Source: Telopea speciosissima | Taxonomy: Eukaryota > Streptophyta > Magnoliopsida > Proteales > Proteaceae | NCBI RefSeq assembly: GCF_018873765.1 | Contig: NC_057923.1 | Location: 59,638,593-59,702,592, forward strand | DNA length: 64,000 nucleotides | Reading direction: 5' to 3' | Shown here: positions 1-10,676 of the stretch, piece by piece | How positions within the stretch are numbered: position 1 is the stretch's first letter | How the letters are laid out: each line of letters opens with the position of its first letter | Position numbers and translations under genes: made by a program | The notes under the pieces: model-generated | Told to the model about the DNA's origin: nothing | Seen by the model: only the letters and a program-made list of their open reading frames with translations | The model's database searches: none

Positions 1-890
1 ACAGTTCCAGCATTCTCTTGGATTTGCAGTGGCATTGTAACCACAACAATTTTAGTAAAACTTGGATATCTTGTGCAACAGTCCTTGATTTGCTTCAAAC
101 TTTGGTTTTGTTCTTCCTTGATTCATTAAAGTATTTGTTTGGGTGTGTCAATATCGGATTTTTTTTTAATAATTACGAATGGTCTTGCCAGACAAGTTTT
201 TGAACAATCAAATTGGATTGCATTTCACTTAGTATTGACAATACTAAAAAACTCCACTTCAAAACAGAGCAAAGAAGACATAAAGATTTAACGTGGTTCA
301 CACATCGTTATGATGTACTACATCCACGGGCGAAGCTGAAGATGATTCACTATATAATGGGAGAAAATACAATGAAGATCTCTCAAGAACACCCAAAGGT
401 CGGCAAGAAATCTCTCCAGAAACCCTAACACGAAAAACCCCAAATCTTACTTCTCACTCTTATTTGTACAACTAGACAATAAGACAAATAAATAGTTCTT
501 CAAGTTGAGACAAGCCCTGCGCTACCATCACAGACTTCAAAAAAGAATCCCATTCAAATTGTCACCAAAAATGTCGGAGTGGGCCAATCTTCGAAAATGT
601 GTACAAGAATTCAAGACATACATAACACTCTCCATTCACTTTAGTGATCATTGTGGGCATATTTATTGTTTCTTTGTGATGACCTTGTGATCAACTTAAC
701 TTTCCTTTACTAAAAAGAAACAGAGAGAGCAGAAAGTTGAAAATGGCCTCGGTACCAGACAAATAGTAACATAGAGTAATCACCGCAATCTAACTACCAA
801 TAAATGAATTTATTAACTGTAATCAGAAGATCGATTTAAATTATTACTTCTAATTTTCCTACCAACTCAAGTAAAGAGCAGGTTGGTTAA
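1..890. repeat. Segmental duplication, copy 1
   Basis: Non-coding sequence that recurs in the same orientation at about 9715-10280. Shared blocks keep their order: the opening ACAGTTCCAGCATT, then GATATCTTGTGCAACAGTCC, GTGTCAATATCGGATTTTT, TGACCTTGTG near 680, GGTACCAGACA near 750, ATCTAACTACCAATAAAT near 789, and CCTACCAACTCAAG followed by AAAGAGCAGGTTGGTT near 860. The match fades after about 890. The left limit is the window edge, so the duplicated unit may be larger. Relative to copy 2 this copy carries an extra block at about 264-606. Confidence 0.8.
264..606. mobile_element. Unclassified insert inside duplicated segment
   Basis: About 340 bp present in copy 1 of the segmental duplication and absent from copy 2, where the flanking sequence reads almost straight through. 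It contains TTAACGTGGTTCAC and ATCCACGGG, phrases I associate with dispersed plant retroelement-derived repeats. No coding capacity and no clear target-site duplication. The family is not identified; presence versus absence between the copies is the evidence. Confidence 0.5.
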
Positions 891-3031
891 AGTAAAATTG
901 ATTAAATATATGAAATACAAATCCTGTGGCCAAGTGGCCCATCAGTACCCATTTTAATATCAGTATGCTTAGCTCAAGAGAATGAATAGTTAGTGAAAAA
1001 CCTAAACACCCATATATAAACTCCAATAATCGATACCTAATCGGTTCTAACCAGTTAATTGATGCAGTCCGGTTCCAATTCTGAAATATAAATCACTCTA
1101 ATGGCTAGAACCAAAACCGACTTATAAATAATTGGTTCTAGTCAATCTCGGTTTTTAATTGTTTGGTTTTTTGGTCTGGTTCCAATTCCTGCCCTAGATT
1201 GACACCCTTAATTTGTGAACTTTATGTTGCTACGGACAAATAATATTAAATGTTTACTATACTCAATCAACCAAAATACGTAATAGATCCAAGATTTAAA
1301 AATTAAAGACTTCTTTTTTTATAAAACAGAGAAGTTGTTCTTAATCCTTGCAAGAGTAATTACTAGAATTCCCAACAATTCTAATAATGTAGTTCAAGTG
1401 ATGCTTGCATTAGAATATACTTTCAAAATTCATACTCTATTTTCCCCCTTTCTATTTATATGAAGATGATGATCTTTTTTATTATGGATATAGAAATTAA
1501 GAGCTCATATATGCAAGCACTCATTATGAAATAACACAACAAAAGCTCGAGAAACAAATCTAGACCATAAGAAACATGAGATATGTTATCTCTATGACAT
1601 AAGCTAACCTAACAAGTGAGCTACCCATATTAGTCACTGTCTCCTTTGTATCAAACTCCCCCATCTGCTCAATTTTCAGGCGTTTGTCTTATTGCAATCC
1701 TTATTGAAGAGCCCTAATTTCCATTCTTGCAACTGATCTTAAACCTACACATTAAAATCCACATATTGCACATCCACAAAACAGCTCAAGTGAAGTCTTG
1801 TGATCCAGTTTATGATGCCTTAGGCCGTGTTTGGTATGCATTTTCAGAATAGATTCTGGGTCTAAAATACATTCTAAAGTGATATAGAAAAACAATATTT
1901 TTCTTGCTTGAATGTGTTATAGATCTGGAACCCTTTTCGAGAATGTATACCAAACACAGGTTTAGTTTGTCAAAATGCTTCAAAAGTCCCATCGAAGCTC
2001 AGCTTAATTCAGCTGGTTTGGGGGCTCCTAAAGGCTAACAATATTAGGCATGTTGCTTATAATGCTGTTAGGATAAAAACCTGTTTTTTTTAGAAACAAA
2101 CACTATTCATAACTCTCAATATTTAATAACATCCAATTGCATCATAACTAAACATGTATCTTTTTCTGAAACAACTAACTAAGCATGCTTCAAATCATAG
2201 TTTTTTCAACTTTAGAGAGTTGACGATGTATGAGTAATAAGGAATAGTTTTGAAATCAAAGAAAGAGTTAGAGCATAAAATTTTTATATTCAATTAACAT
2301 GCAATACGAATTTCTCGCAAGAGTTGCAAATGCCAAAACCATAGTTAGCCATTACCATCAAATGCTTGGACGGATGCTAAGATACATGATAAAAACATTT
2401 ATAATCAATTCCTATCAAAATATCTAAATCTTAGGGGAATATGGAACTCCAGATAAGAGATTTCACTTGAAGTAGATCCATTACAGTGACCAAAGAGGCA
2501 TTAGAAGGGAATCTAACCTTAGAGGATTGAAATTGGGAATTGAAGTACTTTTCTTTTAGATCCTTCGAATCCAAAGAGAGTGCAACTTGGTGAGGAGTCC
2601 TTGACCTAATTTCAGGGGCATGCCTTCATTTTGATTTTTTGCCTTCATAAGCTCCCTAAACAAAAGTTTGGAATATAATTACTTACTTGTCTAAAACTGA
2701 TACAACGTTGATACATATTACACTCAAATAAGGTTAAAATTGAGTCTTAAACTCTTATAATTGCCAAATTTATTATCATATGTAAATCATGGTTTTAAAA
2801 TGGTATTAGATCAGCCCTATTGGTTGATCTGTATTGGTACCAACCTAATCCTGATTGGTATCTTTATCGGTATGATACCGTTTTTTAAAACCACGTACAG
2901 TGTAATTAATTCTACATCAGCCTAACTCAAGTGCATGATATAGAACTTTCTTTTCCCCAGTTTTCATGAGCATTAAGCAGCCAAGACAACACAATAAATA
3001 CAAAGATAATAAATTTAGAATTACCTTTTAA
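891..3031. other. Intergenic, no gene seen
   Basis: AT-rich stretch with only short random reading frames. About 1000-1215 is rich in CGGTT/AACCG phrases and ends in GATTGACACCCTTAA, which resembles the right end of the TAGGGGTGTCAAT hAT-like elements elsewhere in the window; its left end is not clear. About 2787-2900 is a small inverted-repeat element, listed separately. The part next to 3031 should hold the 3' flank of the receptor-kinase pseudogene. Confidence 0.55.
2787..2900. repeat. Short inverted-repeat element, GATACCG family
   Basis: The left end CATGGTTTTAAAATGGTAT and the reverse complement of the right end, CGTGGTTTTAAAAAACGGTA, form imperfect terminal inverted repeats around a core made of GGTAT/ATACC phrases. 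Related sequence starting near CCATGGTTTTAAGTATCGG is seen at about 32221-32410 and 38797-38900, with looser matches near 7395-7560, 41228-41450 and 49583-49680. It is non-coding and looks like a MITE; I could not settle the superfamily or the target-site duplication. Confidence 0.5.
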
Positions 3032-6000
3032 TTAGGCGCAGTTGCTCTGTATTGATAGATTATTGCTTTGAGAAAATTTCCCCTTGATTAAATGTAGTTC
3101 CCTCACAACATCATTCATGTTCATACGTTCTCCTGGAGATTCCATTGAACACTGAAGTGCAATTTCAAATATTGACTTTATGCAATCTTGCCATTGATCT
3201 ATCCTATGACTAGAACCTTCAGTCCTATTGATAGCAACCTCTTCAATTTCTTCACTTTGTTCTTCCTTGGGTTGGAGTGATGGATCTAAAATTTGCATCA
3301 TGTGTACAGGTAAAGCTGCTATTACAAAGTTATGGAGATTTAAGTCATCAATAAACATCTAATCTGTTGGCCTTTTTCTTGTGAACATCTCCAATAACAG
3401 GATCCCATAGCTAAACACATCCCCTTGTATAGTTGCCCTTCCACCCATTCCATATTCTGAATTTAGAAACTTCTCGTTGTTAGTATGAAAACAAAAGATT
3501 TGCATATTTAACATAGAATACAAGAAATTTTAGTCTAAACTATGGAAATCATGAACACGTTATTCCTAATTGAAATGAATATGGATACAAACATTATCCA
3601 CTCTAACTAAGATAGAAAAGTAAGTTGATATACTCAATCAACTATTAATAACGTGAGCTGAATATCCAATAATTGTTGGATTGAAATATTAACCTAATAA
3701 ACAAGATCTTTAGATTAGGACTCTTTTCCAAAATCATCATTTGGATCATGTGTAACAGCCTACAACAAATATTAATTAGAATAGACAGAAACAACTTAGG
3801 AAATGGTATTTAGATCTACATAATAAAAAATTAATATATTGAATGATAACTCAAAATAAAACTGTATAGTTTATTTGTTACCTGGAGCAACATAGCCAAT
3901 AGATCCTTTTATCCCAATGGTACTAGTTTGAGTCTGAGATGAATCGTCATCAGGTTCTAGAAGTAGCCTCGCCAAACCAAAATCACTGACATGTGCAATC
4001 ATATCATTGTCAAGTAAAACATTGCTTAGCTTCAAGTCACAATGAACAATTGGTGCATGACAGTGGTAATGAAGGTAATCCAATGCAGAAGCCACATCAA
4101 TTGCGATGTTTAATCTTTGAAGAAGGCTTAAATTCCTTGAATGATATTGTGCCTCCATTGGTAGATGCAACCAATTGTCTAGATTCCCATTGGGCATGAA
4201 CTCATAAACAAGGGCTTTGAAATCTTTGCCTTTTGAATCAAGACTCGAACAAGAACTTAAAATCTTGACAAGATTTCGATGTCGAATGTTTCTTAATGCT
4301 TTGCATTCAGCCGAAAAGCTCTTGTCAACTCTTGAATTTTGAAGGCTGGGTACCTTGACTGCGACAATTGTTTCATCTTGGTCTATAATCCCTTTGCATA
4401 CAGAGCCAAAACTACCGGAACCTATGAAATTAGCAGGAGAAAATCCTCCAGTAGCTTGGAAGAGTTTTCTATAAGAAAGCTTTAAGAACTGAACGCCGAT
4501 TAACGGTGTGGATGGAGGTTTACTTTTTGATCTTCTTATCCAAAAAAGAGTAAGAAAGGAAGATATCAAAAGAAAACCAAGAACCACACCGATTATAGTC
4601 AAAACTATTCTGAAAGCATTGGACTTTTCTTGTTTCATAAATCCACGGTTTGTGCATGCAGGCAGTCTTAACTCTACATCCACGGTTTGTGCATGCAGGC
4701 AGTCTTAACTCTGCAATTCCCCCACAAAGCTTATCGTTTCCATTCACAAAAATTGCACTTGCATTTCCAAAGATTCCTTTTGTTGATACCTCCCCCTCAA
4801 GATTATTGAAGGATAAATTCAAACTCTGTAATGCTTAAAGTTTCTCTAGATCTTTCGGGATTTGTCCTGATAAGTTGTTGAGTGAGAGATCTAAAAGCCC
4901 CTTCAAAAGGCTCAAAGATTGAGGAATGGTTCCTTCAAAGAAATTAACCCCCATATTAAGATTTTCTAAACTGCTACAATCACCAATGGAGGAGGGGATT
5001 TCTCCAGACAGTTTGTTATTGGAGATATCTAATGCAAAAAGACTCTTCAAATTACTGATTTCAATCGATAGGGAACCAATCAGAGAATTATAAGATAAGT
5101 TGAGAGATATTGAGAACGAGGAAAAAAGGAAGAGTTGTTTAGGTATTGGGCCTTGGAAACTATTATTATAAAGGGTTAGGTACTGTAAGTGTTGACAATT
5201 TCCAATGCTAGAAGGAATGCTAGCATTCAAGTTGTTGTTTTCTAAATGGAGTTCATACAAATTAGTGAGATTGCCTATAGAGGAAGGTATTTGTCCTGAA
5301 AGCCTATTATCACCCAAGAATAATCTTTGAAGCTTTGGAAGTTTCCCGATGACAGATGGAATATTACCTTCGAGAAAGTTTTGCTCCATGGCCAATGAGG
5401 TTAAGTTGACAAGATTCTCAATCCCAGCAGGAATGTTTCCAGATATTTGATTCATTCCTAAATGAAGTATTGAGAGCTGTGTTGAGAGATTGGCTTTAAA
5501 GTTGGGAATGAGACCCCTAAAACTATTACCTTCAATGTCTAAAAGTTCTAGAAGTGTACAATTGACCAAAGGATTAACAAAATCTAAATCATCAACTTTC
5601 CCTCCTCCAAATTGATCAATTAGGAATAATTGAAGATTTTGAAGATCTCCTAACTTGTTTGGGATGGATCCAACAAAACTGTTGGAACCGAGTTCAAGTA
5701 CTTTGATTGTTGAAATATTGGAGATGGAACCCAGAATGCTACCTGAGAAAAGGTTCTCTGCAATTAATAGAATTTGGAGATTTGGAAGAGTGAGGACTAT
5801 GTCTCGTGGAAGGCTCCCATGCACTTGGCCTTGTACGATATCAATTGTTTGAAGAGATGAGAGATTGTATAGTGAGACAGGAAACATACCAAATAGGTTG
5901 TTTAGACCAAGTGATAGATAGAATAAATTTGTTAATTGACCAAAGGAATCTGGAATGCTCCCCTGAAGTTTATTTCCAGCCAAAGAGATAACTCGGACGG

Positions 6001-6589
6001 AGGAAATGTTCCCAAAAGAAGCTGGTATTTCTCCTGTTAAGTCATTTTCATTAATAGAAATTATCTCCAGCTTTGACAAAGACGTAAATAATTCAACAGG
6101 AATCTTCCCGACAAGATTGTTATGGAAGAAGTAAATTTCCCTTAGACGAGTGCAATTGGGCAAGCTGGTAGGAAGTTCTCCTCCGAGAGTGTTGTTAGCA
6201 AAGCTAATGATTTGTAGTCGATTGAGATTACCAATTTCTTGAGGGATTTGACCATGGAACCTATTGTTTGAAATGGTGAGGAGACTAAGAAAAGTGAGAT
6301 TCCCTATGGAAGGAGATATGCTTCCTCCCAAACCCTTCCCTTGTAAATCCAAGTTGATAACCTGTTGTGGATGAAGATGGCCACATGTAATCCCAACCCA
6401 GTTGCAGAAATGGATGGAATCGTTCCAAGAACTCAGTGCTCCATACGGATCATCAGTTATTTGTTTCTTAAACTCCAACAAAGCAAGTCGATCAGTATCC
6501 AAGGTGACTGATTCTGCAGCAAAGAGGAGGAGAAAATTGAAAACTACTAGAAGAATAAGATGTTGATGATGAAGTACTACCATGATCAT
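3032..6589 (-). pseudogene. LRR receptor-like kinase pseudogene (Xa21/EFR-like, subfamily XII)
   Basis: Two-exon layout typical of the family: exon 1 6589-3882, intron 3881-3457 (GT..AG), exon 2 3456-3032. The order is signal peptide (residues ~1-25, LLVVFNFLLLFAAES), LRRNT_2 cap (DRLALLEFKKQI, then CNWVGITC), about 20 LRRs of the GxIPxxLGxLxxL type, a transmembrane helix ([20 protein letters not shown]) and a kinase domain. The kinase has VAVKV, HCDLKLSNVLLD and DFG; Cys before the catalytic Asp makes it a non-RD kinase, the class used by pattern-recognition receptors. Three lesions are visible: TAA at 4835-4837 in the last LRR, where relatives usually have Ser; a 37-bp tandem duplication at 4642-4715 that shifts the frame before the membrane helix; and TAG at 3359-3361, after KRPTD, where relatives have Glu. 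The exon-intron layout is kept, so decay is recent and in place, not by retrocopying. A truncated LRR ectodomain could still be made. Confidence 0.9.
4642..4715. repeat. 37-bp tandem duplication in receptor-kinase exon
   Basis: Two adjacent copies of a 37-bp unit (4642-4678 and 4679-4715) beginning TCCACGGTTTGTGCATGC differ at a single base. Since 37 is not a multiple of three, the duplication shifts the reading frame between the LRR cap and the membrane helix. Each unit encodes the same [10 protein letters not shown] segment, which identifies the ancestral single-copy sequence. Confidence 0.95.
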
Positions 6590-6664
6590 CTATCAGAATC
6601 AAATGTTAATGTCTTTGTTGAGAAAAATTAAACCAAGCAAGTATCCTATTTAAAGGATGGCCAA

Positions 6665-6759
6665 ATGTTTTCTGTGCTGGAGCGAAATGACCACCCTATC
6701 CCCCCTGAATGGCAGGCCCATGTGTCTGGACGCAGTTTGCGCTGCAGCACAGAGAACAT
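6665..6759. mobile_element. Hairpin MITE, copy 1, in receptor-kinase promoter
   Basis: The left arm ATGTTTTCTGTGCTGGAGCG pairs with the right arm GCGCTGCAGCACAGAGAACA (6739-6758), with about two mismatches. The core holds AATGACCACCCTATCCCC and TGTGTCTGG, phrases shared with copies at 20289-20432 and 25237-25406. It sits about 75 bp upstream of the ATG of the minus-strand receptor-kinase pseudogene, so it lies in its 5' leader or core promoter. It is non-coding. Confidence 0.7.
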
Positions 6760-7876
6760 CAGCCCTTAAAGGATATATAGTACTACTAAGCAACAATGGT
6801 AATGCTCCACCAAACGGTAGCTAGACCGTAGATGCCAAGTCTTAATTTCCTCTAATTATTTAGACCGACCATTAGTTAGGCCTACTCCATCAGATAGGTT
6901 TCAGCAATTATAGAATATTTGTTTGAGTTTTGGTCTAACAAGTCATAAATTTTTGTTTGTTTGGTTGTTTGGCAATAAATTATGGTTATAAATTTATAAT
7001 CATAGATAAAATATATATATTCAAAAGAATTATAATATATAAAAGGTTTTGTGCATCATGATTCCTAATCATGTAAATAATCGTCGGATTGGGAATGACG
7101 GTCTACGATGGACCCCCTAATCCTCATCCGATGGCAGTATAAATTATCGATGCACTGAACCTCTCTCCAATAAATATTATAGAATTTGTTTCATTGAAAG
7201 CAAAATGGTAAGAGCTGAAAGTTTTACATTGCAAATTGATTAAATTATGTTGACCTCCCCTGACTTTTCAAATAATTACACAAACCTCCCTCTATTTCTC
7301 ACGTTTATATTTTACAAATGAAGGTTATCGTCATCGTCAAGGAAAGGCAAATTTCAACATTTACAATAGGGGACCTAGGGGTAGGGTTTTAGGGATTGGG
7401 ACCGGAATATTGGATTCGTATGCCAATATTGATACCTGACCGATATTGGATCAATGTTATGCTGCAGACAGAGGTTAAAATGGTCAAAATATGATACTAT
7501 GTTGGTATCTTTGAGGGCAAAAACACTTGATACGGACCGATATATATATCGAATAGGATATCAAATTTGTAACTCACCAATACTCGTTTGGATATCGTGA
7601 ATTAATACCGTGGGTAATTTACCAAAAAAAAATAAAAAAATTAATACCATGGGTAATGGTGTCAACTGATCTGTTTCGATCAGGCCTAATCGATCCCCAC
7701 CAATTTCAAGCCCGTAAACATTACCGTATCGTTTAACAAATCGGGTCAAGTTAATGGGCTAATTGGGCTATAACCAGTATTTAAACGGGCTAATTAGACT
7801 AATTGGGCTATAAACAATCAGTCTCGATCAGGCTCTCATTGGGCTACAACTAAGCATAAAAGTATTTGTTCCTGCA
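6760..7876. other. Intergenic, repeat-rich, no gene seen
   Basis: No credible reading frame. About 7395-7560 carries ACCGATATTGG/GATACGG phrases of the GATACCG dispersed family. About 7640-7850 carries GGGCTAATTGGGCTATAA iterations and a GGTGTCAACTGATC phrase like the ends of the hAT-like elements described elsewhere. Confidence 0.5.
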
Positions 7877-9620
7877 CCCAGCAGTCTCTAGTTAATTAAT
7901 GACTTTGTGCCACATCTTCCATCTTCTCTTAATAGCTTGCAAAGGAATGAGTATGTGGTTGTTGGGTACAGGCCGGGTGGTTCTATTGAGCGGATCAAGG
8001 CCCAGTTGGTAGCGAAAGATTTTACTCAAACTTATGGTGACGAATATGTTAAGACTTTTTTGCTTGTTGCTTGGTTAAATTCTGTTCGGGTTTTTATTAC
8101 ACTTTATGTTAATTTTGACTGATTATTATATCAGTTTCATGTTAAAAATGCCCTTTCTCTATGGTGACTTTCATGAGAAAATATATATGGAGTAACCTCC
8201 AGGGTATGTTGCTCAGGGGGAGAGTGCTGGTAAAGTTTGCAAACTTCATATAGCAATTTATAGTTTGAAACAATCTCCTCAAGCCTGGTTTGATAAATTC
8301 AGTACTGTTGTTACTCGATGTGGATTTGCTTAGTGTTATTCAGATCATTTTGTGTTTGATGACATTATTATTATTATTAGCAATGAATCTTCTAGTATTG
8401 ATGAAGTTAAATTTTATTTATGACAGCATTTTCAGAAGAAAGATCTAGGTACCCTTAGATATTTTCTGGGGATTGAGGTTGTGAGGAGCAGTAAAGACAT
8501 TAGTCTTTTTCAGAGGAAGTATGTGCTTGATCTTCTGTCTAAGACTGAGATATTAGCATCCAAACCTGTTGATATACCTATGGATCCACATCAAAAGTTT
8601 GGAGCTGATATGTGAGAAGCTTCTGGATAACCATCAGTATAGAAGTTTGGGTGGTAAACTCATTTATCTTACTATGACAATGCCAAATATCTCTTTTGCA
8701 ATAGGGGTTATTAGCCAGTTTATGGACATGCCCATTCAAGCTAATTGGGAGGTAGCTTGTCGAGTTTTACGTTACCTTAAGAATACTCTAAGAAAGGGTC
8801 TTATATATAGATCTAATAAGAATGTTGATCTTGTTGGTTATTCCAATGTTGATTGGGCTGGTGCTAAAGCTGATAGGAGGTATACTATTGGCTATTGTAC
8901 ATTTCTTGGTGAAAATTTTGCGTTACTTGGTTGAATAAAAAGCAGATAACAGTAGCAAGGTCTAGTGTCAAGGCTGAATATAGAACTATGACTCATAATG
9001 CAGTTGAGTTGATGCAGTTAAAATCCCTTCTTTAGGAGCTTGGGTTTTCTATTGTTAAATCTATCAGTATGTTTTGCGATAACCAAGCAGCCATTTATAT
9101 TGCTAGAAACCTTGTTTTTCATGAACGCACTAAGCACATCGAAGTTGACTGCCATTTTGTACGAGATATTTTTTGTGATGAAGAAGTTGATTGCTGCGTC
9201 TTTTATTGAAACTGAGAAGCAGCTTGATGATATGTTTACTAGGGCATAGTTTCGTTCGGCTTTTTATACGAGTTGTTCCAAGCTGGGCATGAGTGATGTC
9301 TATGCTTCAGCTTGAAGGGGAGTGTTAAGACTTTAGCTATACATTGTGATGTTTAGTATATGTGGTGACACTTAACTACACTTGGTGATGTTTAGTATCT
9401 TTGGTGTTGTGTAAGAAGTGAGTGTAATGTGTATTCTGTTATGACTCTTTAGAGTCATTATCTATATAATAGAGTGCTGCCCTACCCACTGTTCTCCATT
9501 CAAGCAATCTGTGAGTTAGGGTTTCTTCCCTAATCACTTCTCTCTTTTCTTTCCTTCTACTTTCTCTCACCTTTTGTACTGTTCTAGCCTGTTTTGATTC
9601 TGCTACACAGTAGTTCAACA
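7877..9620 (+). mobile_element. Ty1/Copia retrotransposon remnant (RT, RNase H, 3' LTR)
   Basis: A fossil that keeps the 3' part of a Copia polyprotein. Reverse-transcriptase fragments begin near 7900 and run to about 8560, followed by the Copia RNase H region (about 8570-9250, with phrases such as YRSLGGKLIYLT and RVLRYLKNT). Then come a polypurine tract GAAGGGGAG (9314-9322) and one LTR, 9323-9620, starting TGTTAAGACTTTAG and ending TTCAACA. The 5' LTR, gag, protease, integrase and N-terminal RT are absent. The coding part carries many breaks, so this is an old copy. Confidence 0.85.
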
Positions 9621-9714
9621 CTTCAACTGTATTGTTAAACTGATATAAATTATTATATTAAATATTGTTTAATTTGCCAGGTTCTAATTCAAAGATCATG
9701 ATTTTTGGATCCTA

Positions 9715-10280
9715 AACAGTTCCAGCATTTTCTTGGATTTGCACTGGCACTGTAACCACAACAATATTAGTAGTACTTGATATCTTGTGCAACAGTCCTT
9801 GATTTTCTCCAAACTTTGGTTTGTTCTTCCTTGATTCATTGCATCATTTGTTTGAATGTGTCAATATCGGATTTTTTTAATAATTTAGCTACTTGAAAGA
9901 TGAATTATGAAGGGACTAGCTTGACAAGTTTTTGAAGGAATGAAATTGGGTTGCTTTTCACTATATTGAACATATTAAAACAACCCTGCTTTAAAATTCA
10001 AGCATTTTTATACTAATTGACCTTGTGGCCAACTTAACTATCCTTTTCCTGAAAAGAAGCTGATAGAGCAGAAGGTTGAAAGTGGCTTGGGTACCAGACA
10101 TTTTGTAATTAGTTTATAGGTAATATTAAACAAAAAACTTAAGACAAATAAAAGCAAAACCTCTGACTTAAATTTACAAATCACTCCAATCTAACTACCA
10201 ATAAATAAATTTCTTAACAGCAACCAGACTGATCATCCTACCAACTCAAGCAAAGAGCAGGTTGGTTCAAGTAAGTTGAT
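9715..10280. repeat. Segmental duplication, copy 2
   Basis: Same-orientation counterpart of 1-890, starting ACAGTTCCAGCATTTTC and running through GATATCTTGTGCAACAGTCC, GTGTCAATATCGGATTTTT, GGTACCAGACA and AAAGAGCAGGTTGGTT. It lacks the 264-606 insert. It lies just past the 3' end of the beta-propeller gene, so the segment was probably ancestral gene-flank sequence. The receptor-kinase pseudogene and the Copia remnant lie between the two copies. Confidence 0.8.
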
Positions 10281-10676
10281 TTCCCAAGATCTTCCTCCAG
10301 TGCTCATTATTTGTGTGCTCATTAGCACTGATTTTCTAAAATTATGAAACTCAAATTCCATGAAGATCATAATATAACTGCATTTCTTGACATTCAAACT
10401 ATCCATTATAAATTTCAACTTTCTATTCACTGTATTACATCTTGTGCTTGCACTGTACAGCTGATGACCTCATGGCTAATAAAAACCTAACATTTTGGAC
10501 CCCTTTATAAAGGGTAAAAAGGAAGGGGGGGGGGGAGATACAAAGAGGGATTGCAAATGCTATTTATGATAGATGTTCTACAAACTCAAAATTTCTAGTA
10601 TCAGTATACCTGTAACAATTCTGTACATATGTTCACTTCAGTATTGCATTTTATTTTTGTGAGGTTGTATCTATTG

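Noticed and set aside
9600-9720. Minus-strand frame in segmental copy 2 reading VVVTVPVQIQEN
   Set aside because: Open for only ~35 codons and not kept in frame in copy 1 at 1-110, so no support for coding.
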